64,000 bases of DNA from Serratia sp. Ag1 (lineage in GTDB: Bacteria > Pseudomonadota > Gammaproteobacteria > Enterobacterales > Enterobacteriaceae): the NCBI RefSeq assembly GCF_000743355.1, contig NZ_JQEI01000035.1:62001-126000 (forward strand), in the 5' to 3' direction. The position numbers were made by a program, and so were the translations under genes. Below are positions 32,332-40,965 of this stretch, piece after piece. Every line of letters begins with the position of its first letter. Position 1 is the stretch's first letter. The notes below the pieces were generated by a model. It was not told where the DNA came from. It searched no databases and worked only from the letters and a program-made list of their open reading frames with translations.

Positions 32332-32723
32332 TGGCCGGACAAAATCCTTTTGCACCAGGCATGACCAGCGATGTTTTCATTCCCGATCAGTTAGTCAGCG
32401 GACCGTTACAGGTAGTGACTGAAAACGGCACTATCGCTCAGGCCGGTTTGTTAAAGCGCGGTACAATCCTTGGGAAAATTACCGCATCAAAAGCCTATGT
32501 GAAGTGTGTCAAAACAGCGAGTGACGGTAGTCAGGTGCCTGTTGCAATCCTGGTTGATGATATTGATACAACTGCCGGTGCCAAAAACGGCGGCGTATAT
32601 CTCATGGGTGAATTTAATGCTGCGCGGATTATTTATGATCCGAGTTGGGCGTCTGTTGATGATTTGCGTGTTGCTATGCGCCCACTGGCTATCTTCCTGC
32701 GTACCGCTACACCTGCCGCGTAA
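32331..32723 (+). CDS. Head decoration protein (lambda gpD family)
   Basis: 130 aa, slightly longer than lambda D (110). VFIPDQLVSGPLQVVTENGT, LKRGTILGKIT and LMGEFNAARI fit the family. Trimers stabilise the expanded capsid. It overlaps the scaffold stop by 1 bp. Confidence 0.92.
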   Translation: MAGQNPFAPGMTSDVFIPDQLVSGPLQVVTENGTIAQAGLLKRGTILGKITASKAYVKCVKTASDGSQVPVAILVDDIDTTAGAKNGGVYLMGEFNAARIIYDPSWASVDDLRVAMRPLAIFLRTATPAA

Positions 32724-32800
32724 TCCCTGGCAATCCCTCTAGAAATCATTTTCGCCCACTCTCCGGGTAGGGCTGCACTCGTCTAAATTCGAGGATATTC

Positions 32801-33847
32801 ATGGATATTTACAGCACCAATGTGTTGGTTCAGGTCGTGCCTAATTTGCTGACATCGCAAAACTGGCTACTGGATCGCTTTTTCCCAAACGTTGTGGAGT
32901 ATACAACCGAGGAGGTCAGCATTGACGTTGATGTTGGTCGCCGTCGTATGGCCCCATTCGTTTCCCCTCTGGTTCAGGGCAAGCTGGTAGAAAGTCGCCG
33001 CTTCCAAACCAACACCTTTAAGCCCGCATATATTAAAGATAAGCGTGCACCTGACCTGCGTAAGCCTATCCGCCGCCAGATTGGTGAGCGCATTGGTGGT
33101 GAACTGACACCGGCAGAGCGCGAACAGTTAAACCTCATGTTTGAAATGACCGATCAGATCGACATGATAAACCGCCGTCTTGAATGGATGGCTGCAAATG
33201 CCCTGGTAACAGGGAAAATTACCGTTGTCGGTGATGGTTTCCCAACCACTGTCATTGACTTTGGGCGCTCCAGTAGTCTGACTATTACGTTGAGCGGTGC
33301 TGATAAGTGGCCGCTGACCGTAGCCCCCAATACAACCAACAACGTACCATCGCAGTCTATTGAGAAATGGCAAACTCAGGTGCTAAAGGAATCGGGTTCT
33401 GTCGTAACCGATTTGGTGTTCACTAACAGCTCATGGACCGCATTCCGGCTGGATACCACGATCAAAGACAACGCGATCACGTTTCCTGCATTGAGCCCGT
33501 TCGGCAATCAGGTCGACGCTGGGCCACGTATTGAGAAAGGGGCGGTTTATAAAGGCCGTTGGGGACAGTTTGATTTGTGGCTGTACAACGACTGGTATAT
33601 TGACCCACTCGACGAAATTGAAAAGCCAATGATCCCTGACGGTGCCGTTATTATGTCTGGTGCTGATCTGATGGGTACGCGAGCATTTGGGGCGATTCTG
33701 GATCCGAAGTTTGATTACGGGCCAATGGCTTATGCGCCAAAATCCTGGCTTATTGACGACCCCGCTCAGCGCTTTTTAATGATGCAGTCTGCACCGTTGG
33801 TTATTCCAAGCCGTGTAAACGCCGCATTGTGCGCGATGGTGGTGTGA
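32801..33847 (+). CDS. Major capsid protein (lambda gpE family)
   Basis: 348 aa; lambda E is 341 aa. LLDRFFPNVVEYTTEEVSID, RRMAPFVSPLVQGKLVESRR, KDKRAPDLRKPIRRQIGERI and LYNDWYIDPLDEIEKPMIPD are typical. It forms the HK97-fold shell. The ATG follows a GAGGAT site and a 77-bp gap. Confidence 0.95.
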   Translation: MDIYSTNVLVQVVPNLLTSQNWLLDRFFPNVVEYTTEEVSIDVDVGRRRMAPFVSPLVQGKLVESRRFQTNTFKPAYIKDKRAPDLRKPIRRQIGERIGGELTPAEREQLNLMFEMTDQIDMINRRLEWMAANALVTGKITVVGDGFPTTVIDFGRSSSLTITLSGADKWPLTVAPNTTNNVPSQSIEKWQTQVLKESGSVVTDLVFTNSSWTAFRLDTTIKDNAITFPALSPFGNQVDAGPRIEKGAVYKGRWGQFDLWLYNDWYIDPLDEIEKPMIPDGAVIMSGADLMGTRAFGAILDPKFDYGPMAYAPKSWLIDDPAQRFLMMQSAPLVIPSRVNAALCAMVV

Positions 33848-33848
33848 T

Positions 33849-34309
<461 letters not shown>

Positions 34310-34310
<1 letters not shown>

Positions 34311-34654
34311 TGGGTATCAATTGGGATCAACACCTACAGGAACCTTTGCAGAAGGTTTTCGGTGACTCAGTGGAATATCGCCCTTCAGGCGGTATTCCAT
34401 ACCCTATCAGCGGTATCTTCGATCGCGCTTACACGCAGGATGTTGAACCGCTGGATGATGGCAGCACAATCAATACCACTTCCCCCGTGCTTGGTGTCCG
34501 TGATGCAGAGATGAAGGCAAAACCAGTGCAAGGGGATCGTGTATTCATCGGTGTTGTTGGTGGGGTGGCCGTTAACACGCTTTTTGCGGTGGCCGATGTG
34601 CAACCTGATAGCCACGGCGGCACGAAGCTGATCCTCAACAGGGTGAAATCATGA
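34310..34654 (+). CDS. Head-tail joining protein (FII-like)
   Basis: 114 aa from ATG 34310 (GTG at 34307 in frame). Layout as lambda FII: a helical start, then ISGIFDRAY, VRDAEMKAKPVQGDRVFI and DVQPDSHGGTKLILNRV. It forms the interface between head and tail. The start overlaps the stop of the previous gene, and the end overlaps the next start. Confidence 0.75.
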
Positions 34655-35196
34655 ATGCCGAAGCTCTTCGGGAACTGGTTGTTTTTGCGCTGACTGATAA
34701 GACTGATGCAGAGGGGCGAGTTTACTCACCGCGAACCTGGTCAACCACGGAAAGCATGTATCCCGTTATCCTTGTGCAAACCCCAATCGACGTTAAAAAC
34801 TCGCTGGGGCGCAACGTCCCTCAATTTACCACTGTAACGACCGTTCGTATCACTGGCCGCTTGCAAGAGCTTGATGATGAAACCGAGGATAACGGCGCTC
34901 TCAAGGCCGAAATCGCTTTGGAGAGGTTACGCAAGCAAATAGAGCGGGCCGTCATTAACAGTTATGAGTTAACCCGGCAGATTCAGCAATATTTGCAGGT
35001 ACGCTCAACCATTGATGTTGACGCCAGCGGCGAAGGGCATACCGCTCAATTGTTGATGGAGTTAGATATTGAGTATTACCAGGGTCCAGAAGAGTTTTAC
35101 GAGATAGATAGCGAACCTCTTGAGGGTGTAGACGTCACGATAGCAATGCCGGATGGCACCCCTGAACCCCATCTGAAAATCAATCTGGAGCAATAA
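34651..35196 (+). CDS. Tail completion / terminator-like protein
   Basis: 181 aa; begins MNAEALRELVVFALTDKTDA and contains YPVILVQTPIDVKNSLGRNV and a long helix (AEIALERLRKQIERAVINSY). By position between FII-like and the DUF2635/sheath genes it takes the place of the Mu gp37-type tail completion protein. Family assignment is tentative. Confidence 0.6.
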   Translation: MNAEALRELVVFALTDKTDAEGRVYSPRTWSTTESMYPVILVQTPIDVKNSLGRNVPQFTTVTTVRITGRLQELDDETEDNGALKAEIALERLRKQIERAVINSYELTRQIQQYLQVRSTIDVDASGEGHTAQLLMELDIEYYQGPEEFYEIDSEPLEGVDVTIAMPDGTPEPHLKINLEQ

Positions 35197-35198
35197 CC

Positions 35199-35396
35199 AT
35201 GTTTGTAAAGCCTAAGCTGGGGCGCGCGGTGCGCGACCCGGTCAGAGGCACCTTTTTGCCCGAATTTGGCGCAGAGGTGCCTAATGATATTTTTTGGAAT
35301 CGCCGCCTACAGGATGGTGATGTCGAAAAATCGGCCCCTGAAGAAGCTGCGCCAGTAAAGGCGGTGAAAGGGAAAAATAGCCTGGAGAGTGAGTAA
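35199..35396 (+). CDS. DUF2635 family protein (Mu gp38-like)
   Basis: 65 aa: FVKPKLGRAVRDPVRGTFLP fits DUF2635, a family always found just before the sheath gene in Mu-like tails. Role unknown. Its stop overlaps the sheath start (TAATG). Confidence 0.8.
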   Translation: MFVKPKLGRAVRDPVRGTFLPEFGAEVPNDIFWNRRLQDGDVEKSAPEEAAPVKAVKGKNSLESE

Positions 35397-36898
35397 TGAT
35401 CCCATTTAACCGCCTACCTCCGAATCAGCGTGCCCCGTTCTTCTATGCCGAGTTTGATAACTCAATGGCGAACCGGGCAACTGCAATTCAGCGTACTTTG
35501 CTGATCGGGCAACTGCTGACTTCTGCAACGCCGCCATTTTCGCCTGGTATTCCTCAGCGCGTGTCGTCTGACTCCGCCGTCGCGGGCATGTGCGGCAGTG
35601 GTTCAATGTTGCATAACATGATGACTGCGTACCTCGCTAACGACACAGCAGCAGAAATTTGGATTCTGCCCCTGGCAGATGCCGCAACAGGTATGACAGC
35701 GGCGAAAGGCGGGATTCAAATCACATCAGGGGCAAGCGCTACCGGCGTGCTGTCGTTGTACATCGCGGGGATGCGCGTTCAGTTGACTGTTGTTGCGTCA
35801 GATGCGCCTGGCGCTGTTGCTGCTGCAATCGTTACTGCGGTGAATGCGCAGAGCCAGTTACCTGTTACTGCTGCTGTAAAAGCCACTGACTCCGTGGAGT
35901 TCACCGCAAAAAACAAAGGGGCGCATGGCAACATGATCGACATCCGCCTCAATTACCAAGGTACGGCGGGCGGCGAGGAGACTCCAGCAGGATTAGGCGT
36001 GGTGATCACTCCAATGGCTGGCGGTGCCGGTGCGCCTGAATTAGTCGGGGCTTTGGGTAACTTGCAGGATCGGGAGTTCGATTTCATTGTAAACCCGTAC
36101 ACCGATACCACATCGCTAGACGCGTTGAAAACGTTTCTATCCGATACCGTTGGCCGCTGGTCGTACAATCAGCAGATTTACGGCCACTCATTCAGTGCTA
36201 TTTCTGGCACCTATGGGACGCTGGCGGCAGCGGGTGAGTTACGCAATAACCAGCATGAAACCCTGCTTGGTATAACTGATTCACCAACCCCGGCCTACCT
36301 GTGGGCAGCAGCACACACCGGAGCGATTGCACCAAGCCTGCGCAGTGACCCAGGGCGACCAACGCAAACTCTGACGATCAGCGGCGTACTGGCTCCGCCT
36401 CTTGAAAGTCGGCTGATGCTTACCGAGCGTAACAACCTACTATTCAGCGGTATTTCCACGTTCAACGTGGCCGATGATGGCTCTGTACAGGTTGAAAAAA
36501 CCATTTCAACTTATCAGAAAAACAAGTTCGGTGATCCTGATGACAGCTATCTGAACATCGAGACGTTATTCACGCTGATGTTTGTCACTCGATTCCTGCG
36601 TACGCAAATCACGTCAAAGTTTGGCCGCATGAAACTGGCAAACGATGGCACTCGATTTGCACCAGGCTCCGCTATTGTCACGCCTAACGTCATCCGCGCA
36701 GAGCTTATCGCGCAATATCGCACGCTGGAGTGGAACGGTTACGTGCAGGATTCTGCTGCATTTGCCAAGACGTTGTTGGTAGAGCGCAACAGCAGCAACA
36801 CCAAGCGCATTGATGTGTTGTGGACGGGTACGCTTATCGACCAGTTGGAAATTTTCGCATTGCTCAATCAATGGCGTCGGGCAGAAACCGCAGCCTAA
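35396..36898 (+). CDS. Contractile tail sheath protein (Mu gpL-like)
   Basis: 500 aa, near the Mu L length (495). IPFNRLPPNQRAPFFYAEFD, RTLLIGQLL, GAHGNMIDIRLNY and RTQITSKFGRMKLANDG are sheath-family features. Contraction drives the tube through the envelope, so the virion is a myovirus despite its lambda-type head. Confidence 0.95.
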   Translation: MIPFNRLPPNQRAPFFYAEFDNSMANRATAIQRTLLIGQLLTSATPPFSPGIPQRVSSDSAVAGMCGSGSMLHNMMTAYLANDTAAEIWILPLADAATGMTAAKGGIQITSGASATGVLSLYIAGMRVQLTVVASDAPGAVAAAIVTAVNAQSQLPVTAAVKATDSVEFTAKNKGAHGNMIDIRLNYQGTAGGEETPAGLGVVITPMAGGAGAPELVGALGNLQDREFDFIVNPYTDTTSLDALKTFLSDTVGRWSYNQQIYGHSFSAISGTYGTLAAAGELRNNQHETLLGITDSPTPAYLWAAAHTGAIAPSLRSDPGRPTQTLTISGVLAPPLESRLMLTERNNLLFSGISTFNVADDGSVQVEKTISTYQKNKFGDPDDSYLNIETLFTLMFVTRFLRTQITSKFGRMKLANDGTRFAPGSAIVTPNVIRAELIAQYRTLEWNGYVQDSAAFAKTLLVERNSSNTKRIDVLWTGTLIDQLEIFALLNQWRRAETAA

Positions 36899-36907
36899 GG
36901 GGGATTC

Positions 36908-37276
36908 ATGGGAGACACAAGCAATCGCCTGGCCGGTACTGCTTACGTAACAGTTGACGGCGTTACTGTAATGGTTGCAGGCCAGTTTAAGTACAGCGTT
37001 TCAAAAGTGGAACGCACCACGCTAACCGGTATGGATTGGGTGCATGGCTATAAAGAGAAGCCCCGAGCGCCGTTTATTGCCTACCAGGCGCGTGACAGCG
37101 GCGGAACCTCTCTTGAGGGGTTGAACGACGCCACAAACGTTACGATCGTCGTTGAGTTGGCAAACGGTAAAACGATTATTGGCGAAAACATGTGGTCTGT
37201 TAACACGCAAGACGTTGACAGTGAAGAAGCAACTTTCGATATGCGCTGGGAAGGCGGATCGGTCAAGGAGTATTAA
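36908..37276 (+). CDS. Tail tube protein (Mu gpM-like)
   Basis: 122 aa. GTAYVTVDGVTVMVAGQFKY and ATFDMRWEGGSVKE are typical of the Mu-like tube family. GGGGG-type ribosome site (AAGGGGGATTC). It overlaps the next gene (TAATG). Confidence 0.93.
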   Translation: MGDTSNRLAGTAYVTVDGVTVMVAGQFKYSVSKVERTTLTGMDWVHGYKEKPRAPFIAYQARDSGGTSLEGLNDATNVTIVVELANGKTIIGENMWSVNTQDVDSEEATFDMRWEGGSVKEY

Positions 37277-37569
37277 TGATGTTGGAGAAAACCAAAATTA
37301 TCACCCTTCAGACGCCACTGGAATCCGCAGGCGGCAAGCTGGTCTACACGGAACTGGAACTTAAAGAGCCGGTGCTTGTTCAGGCTGAACAGTTTTACGA
37401 GCGCAGAGAGCAAAAGGGCGCACTCAACGCCATGCGCCTGCTAATCAGCTTGGTTTCCGGCGTACCAGAAACCCCATTAGCCAACATGCAGTTTACTGAC
37501 TACAAACGTTGTGAGGCGTACATGTTGGGTTTTTTGGGGTTCGATCCCTCAACGGATGGCAACAACTAG
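37276..37569 (+). CDS. Tail assembly chaperone, short form (Mu gp41-like)
   Basis: 97 aa. KTKIITLQTPLESAGGKLVY, YTELELKEPVLVQAEQFYER and ALNAMRLLISLVSGVP fit the family between tube and tape measure. It should guard the tape measure during tail assembly. A -1 slip at 37530 gives the longer form. Confidence 0.88.
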   Translation: MMLEKTKIITLQTPLESAGGKLVYTELELKEPVLVQAEQFYERREQKGALNAMRLLISLVSGVPETPLANMQFTDYKRCEAYMLGFLGFDPSTDGNN

Positions 37570-37697
37570 CCGCTGAGGTAACCAAGTATTACGGATGGGG
37601 CCCGCATGATGCGTGGTCCCTAACCCGTACCAAGTTAGATTTTTGGGCCGAACAGGCGCATAGGATGAACAAGGTGAAGGCGGGCAAGAATGGCTAA
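37276..37697 (+). CDS. Tail assembly chaperone, -1 frameshift product
   Basis: The slippery heptamer T-TTT-TTG (37530-37536) is in the right phase near the end of the short form. After a -1 slip the frame stays open for 53 more codons (GWQQLAAEVTKYYGWGPHDA ... AGKNG) to the TAA at 37695, giving about 140 aa. The end overlaps the tape measure start by 8 bp. The extension has the WGPHDAW segment common in gp42-type extensions. Frameshifting here is a conserved trait of long-tailed phages, including Mu. Confidence 0.88.
37530..37536 (+). promoter_or_regulatory. Programmed -1 ribosomal frameshift site
   Basis: TTTTTTG in phase X-XXY-YYZ, followed by GGGG. No strong downstream hairpin is obvious by eye. 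Confidence 0.85.
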
Positions 37698-39552
37698 CGC
37701 ATTTGATTTTGAGCTTAAAGCTGATGAACAGGTATCAGCGGCGATACAGCGTATTGAAGATGCGGTTAAAACCCTTGATCCGTTGCTTGAAAAGGCAACT
37801 GACAACCTGAAACTTGGTGGTCAAGATTCGCTTGATGGGTTGGAATCATTGAGCGATCGCCTGGCTAAAATGTCCACCTTTGCGCGTGATAACGTCCAAT
37901 TTATCGGTGATATGGTTCCCCCGCTTAAAATGGTTGGAGAACTTGGCGGCAAGCTCGGTGGCGCTTTGAAGTTTGGTGCTGCTGGTGTGGCTGCTTATGG
38001 GCTTGGAAAGGGCGTAGCTTATATGGCTGGCAAGCTTCAAGATGCTAGCCATAGCGCTTATGAGTTAGATGTAGCCTCTAAAAATGCTGGGATGCGCGCC
38101 GATGACTTTTCTCGCCTGTCCGGTGCAATGCAGATATTAGGAATCAGTGCTGAATCCGCTAACCAGTCAACCGAGGGGTTATTCTATACATTTAACGATG
38201 CATTGCAGGGCAGGAACAATGGCACTCTTGCTGCATTGCAGCAAATTGGTGTCCAGATCGTACAAAATAAAAATGGAACTGCCGATGTATTGGCAACAAT
38301 GCAACGCTTGGCACACGTTTTACCTACTCTTACCTCAGAAAAGCAAAAAACCGTCACAGACGCTATTGGTCTTGATGCCAACGGCTTAGCTTTGCTGCGT
38401 GAGGGCATGAGGTTGAAGGAATTACTCGCTAAGTCTGATAAATTCGGTTTGACCGTAGACCCAAAACTAAATGGTCAGTTGACTGAGATAAATGGAACTA
38501 TCAATGAATTGAGTGCGTCTTATGAAGGATTTAAAAATCGTGTTCAAAATAAGATGCTTGGTTGGTTATTATCGGATGGTTCAGTTAAAGACAGCCTTGA
38601 GGGAGTAACAGACGTTTTTTCTAATGGGCTCGATAGCATATCACTATCTCATGTTGTTGGTTTCAATAGAGGCAAAGAAGCAGATCAACTACGCTGGGGT
38701 TATAATAATTCTGAATTTTACGACACATTAAGTGCCGGTGATAAAATTGGCCTTGATTTTGGTTATATGACTGATGGTTACCGTGAGAAATATAACGCAT
38801 GGCAGAAACCTATTGATGCTGTAAATCAACTAGAGCGTGATTTGACGCTTGCAACAGCACCAAGTTCAGCCCATATGATCAATTCACCAGATCAAGTTAT
38901 GGGTAATACGCAAGAACAACAGCGATTATCTCAATTAGAAAAACAGTATAATCTTCCGCCCAATTTGCTTGATAAAGTTTGGAGTACTGAATCAGCTAGA
39001 GGGAAAAATATGCTGTCTTCTGCTGGAGCTGAAGGGCATTTTCAGTTTATGCCACCAACAGGTAGAGCTTATGGTTTGAAAACCAGAGAAGACCGTATGG
39101 ATTTTACCAAATCAAGTGAAGCTGCTGCTCGCTATCTTTCTGATTTACTGAAAATGTTTGATGGAGATGTGAGAAAGGCCGTTGCGGCATATAACTGGGG
39201 GCCAGAGCGAGTAAAAAATCTTGGCCTTGGTTACGCACCTGCTGAAACGCGGAACTACCTGCAACAAATTATGCCAGGGCTACCCCTCTTTCAGCCGCAA
39301 AATGGGGTTTATGGGGATGGTAATTCAACGGTATCAAGCAGGGAGCAAGACACCGATAGACCCTCAATACTAGCCCCCGCCAGCATTCAGCAAGAGGATA
39401 TAAGCAGGGTATCAGAAGCAATGTCCAAGGCCATCAGTGAGAATAAATTTCAACTTGAGGTTACGCTGGTAAACAGCCAAACAGGTGAACGCCACAAGGT
39501 GCAGGCTGATGGAGGTGGGCGTGTATCACTCTCCATGCAATCTTTAAGTTGA
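37690..39552 (+). CDS. Tail tape measure protein with lytic transglycosylase domain
   Basis: 620 aa. N-terminal coiled-coil part, a hydrophobic stretch (LKFGAAGVAAYGLGKGVAYM, ~97-116), and a C-terminal SLT domain (about 415-520): catalytic Glu434 in WSTESARG, GHFQFMPPTG and AAYNWGPERV. The domain would open peptidoglycan during DNA entry. It is short for a tape measure, predicting a short tail (roughly 90 nm at 1.5 Å per residue). The second half is AT-rich compared with neighbours. Confidence 0.92.
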   Translation: MANAFDFELKADEQVSAAIQRIEDAVKTLDPLLEKATDNLKLGGQDSLDGLESLSDRLAKMSTFARDNVQFIGDMVPPLKMVGELGGKLGGALKFGAAGVAAYGLGKGVAYMAGKLQDASHSAYELDVASKNAGMRADDFSRLSGAMQILGISAESANQSTEGLFYTFNDALQGRNNGTLAALQQIGVQIVQNKNGTADVLATMQRLAHVLPTLTSEKQKTVTDAIGLDANGLALLREGMRLKELLAKSDKFGLTVDPKLNGQLTEINGTINELSASYEGFKNRVQNKMLGWLLSDGSVKDSLEGVTDVFSNGLDSISLSHVVGFNRGKEADQLRWGYNNSEFYDTLSAGDKIGLDFGYMTDGYREKYNAWQKPIDAVNQLERDLTLATAPSSAHMINSPDQVMGNTQEQQRLSQLEKQYNLPPNLLDKVWSTESARGKNMLSSAGAEGHFQFMPPTGRAYGLKTREDRMDFTKSSEAAARYLSDLLKMFDGDVRKAVAAYNWGPERVKNLGLGYAPAETRNYLQQIMPGLPLFQPQNGVYGDGNSTVSSREQDTDRPSILAPASIQQEDISRVSEAMSKAISENKFQLEVTLVNSQTGERHKVQADGGGRVSLSMQSLS

Positions 39553-39612
39553 ATATTTAGGCGGTGGTAAATATGCTGCAATAGGTTAACTGATCACTCA
39601 CTGGAGGTTGCT

Positions 39613-40050
39613 TTGAAGAACATATTATTATTAATTATTTTCATATCGTTACCATCTTTATCGGCACCTATTGATGTAGTCGCGGCCAAAAGTGCAGCCA
39701 GCGTTTGGGGGCTGGGTTGTGGATATGGGAATGTTTACTTGAAAAGATTATTTGATGGAGAAGACAAAAATGAAGCTATGGCCTCAGAACTTCATAAACT
39801 AGATGAGAAAATAAAAAGCACAATAAATCTTTACGAGAGCGGTAATGCTATTGGAAAAGATGAAAAAAAATTTATTTCTGGTTTGTATGGTAAGTATTCT
39901 ATAGATGGTTTTAAATCTAAAGTTCATGATAATTCAATTAATTGTGACTTCTCATCAAAAGTGGTGGAAATAAAAATACTTAGGTCAATATTGGGTGATG
40001 TTGAAGCTAAAAGTGAACTTGCTGATTGGAATTATTACGATTATCAATAA
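39613..40050 (+). CDS. Secreted protein in an AT-rich insert (possible moron)
   Basis: 145 aa, TTG start 6 bp after a GGAGG site. Signal peptide MKNILLLIIFISLPSLSA, mature part with two cysteines (LGCGYGN, INCDFS) that may pair. Clearly AT-rich and breaks the tail operon between tape measure and gpN, where Mu-like tails have no such gene. It might alter the lysogen envelope, for example superinfection exclusion by a periplasmic protein; that is only a guess. A terminator follows. Confidence 0.7.
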   Translation: MKNILLLIIFISLPSLSAPIDVVAAKSAASVWGLGCGYGNVYLKRLFDGEDKNEAMASELHKLDEKIKSTINLYESGNAIGKDEKKFISGLYGKYSIDGFKSKVHDNSINCDFSSKVVEIKILRSILGDVEAKSELADWNYYDYQ

Positions 40051-40061
40051 AATGGTTTTTT

Positions 40062-40087
40062 TAAAGCCCATCTGATGTGGGCTTTAT
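40062..40087. terminator. Bidirectional terminator between the moron and the ORF6N gene
   Basis: AAAGCCCA-TCTGA-TGTGGGCTTTA between convergent genes, with T run (TTTTTTT at 40057) on the minus-strand exit side as A run. Confidence 0.7.
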
Positions 40088-40095
40088 ACTATAAA

Positions 40096-40659
40096 TTATC
40101 TCAGTTTGAGTAGAGAATTGGCTTGGTAGGTTCTTCCGACGCGCAGCACGGTATCCATCAAATCCCCGACTTCACGCGCTGCCACGGGGTCGATAATCAG
40201 CAGGTCTTTATGTATCTGGCCCCATGCTGTTTCGATAGCGGCAAAACAGCCGATAAAACGCTTGGTGTCGATCGCTGGTTTTCTTGGTTGGCGTAAACGT
40301 TTAACCTCTGGCTTTACAAAGTAGTGATCTTCCAACTTTTCGAAAACCTCCCAAGCCTGATCGGTTTCAAGCATTTTGGCATGGCGTGCTGCGCCGCGTT
40401 CTGTCCAGAGAATGAGTTTGCGAACGTTGGGGGCGATTGGGTGAAAACCTCTTAAAGAGTTTTTCAAATTTTCGAGAGACTCACCTTTTGTTAGGAAGTA
40501 ATGCTTTCCTTCAATGAAGCGATCTTTGTTACGATTAAAATTGTTGGTTACGCGCTGACGTTCCGTGCCGTAGAGTTGTGCCAGTAGTTCGGTAGTGATT
40601 ACGGGAATGCTGTTGTGGGTTACAACCGACAGACTTTCTACTGATGTGTGATTAGTCAT
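40096..40659 (-). CDS. ORF6N-domain protein, antirepressor-like
   Basis: 187 aa. The N-terminal ~95 residues form an ORF6N domain (IPVITTELLAQLYGTERQRV, NRDRF-like NKDRFIEGKHYFLTKGESLE, LILWTERGAARHAKMLETDQ). Such proteins act as antirepressors or regulators in phages. It is transcribed against the tail operon, with its own long structured leader, and is thus probably expressed independently of the late promoter. With Rha this gives the prophage two antirepressor-like genes. Confidence 0.85.
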   Translation of the reverse strand: MTNHTSVESLSVVTHNSIPVITTELLAQLYGTERQRVTNNFNRNKDRFIEGKHYFLTKGESLENLKNSLRGFHPIAPNVRKLILWTERGAARHAKMLETDQAWEVFEKLEDHYFVKPEVKRLRQPRKPAIDTKRFIGCFAAIETAWGQIHKDLLIIDPVAAREVGDLMDTVLRVGRTYQANSLLKLR

Positions 40660-40930
40660 GATGGCCTCGTTTATTTTTTTCGATGTACCACTATCGGAGT
40701 GGTGCCGGGAGGTTCGAAACGGCTAAACGAGACCGTGGACTTATTCCCCTTTCGGGTGTTGTATTAGTCGCCCTCCCGACTCTGATCGGGGTGTGCTCGC
40801 GCGATGCGTTCACTAAATGACAGGCATAAAAAATCCAACACTGACGGGGTTGGTTCTGACCGCGTTTAAGAGGTTTCGACACCTCATTTACGAAAAGATA
40901 ACGGATAGTAATAGCGTAGTCAATTACCAA
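40660..40930 (-). promoter_or_regulatory. Structured leader of the ORF6N gene
   Basis: About 270 bp without a supported gene. On the minus strand it contains hairpins CCGA-tcagag-TCGG, CCC-GAAA-GGG and ACCACT-ccgat-AGTGGT (the last just before the start region), GAGGT...ACCTC, and the complementary pair CGGGAGG and CCTCCCG about 70 nt apart. A 93-codon ORF crosses it but has no good start. The layout recalls the regulated leaders of phage ant operons. Confidence 0.5.
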
Positions 40931-40956
40931 GCCTGCCATTGCGCGGGCTTTTTTAT
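40931..40956 (+). terminator. Terminator-like hairpin just before the gpN-like gene
   Basis: GCCTGC-CATTGC-GCGGGC then six T on the plus strand, only 10 bp before the next ATG. It would stop late transcription between tape measure and gpN unless antiterminated. Confidence 0.65.
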
Positions 40957-40965
40957 GGGGGTGCA

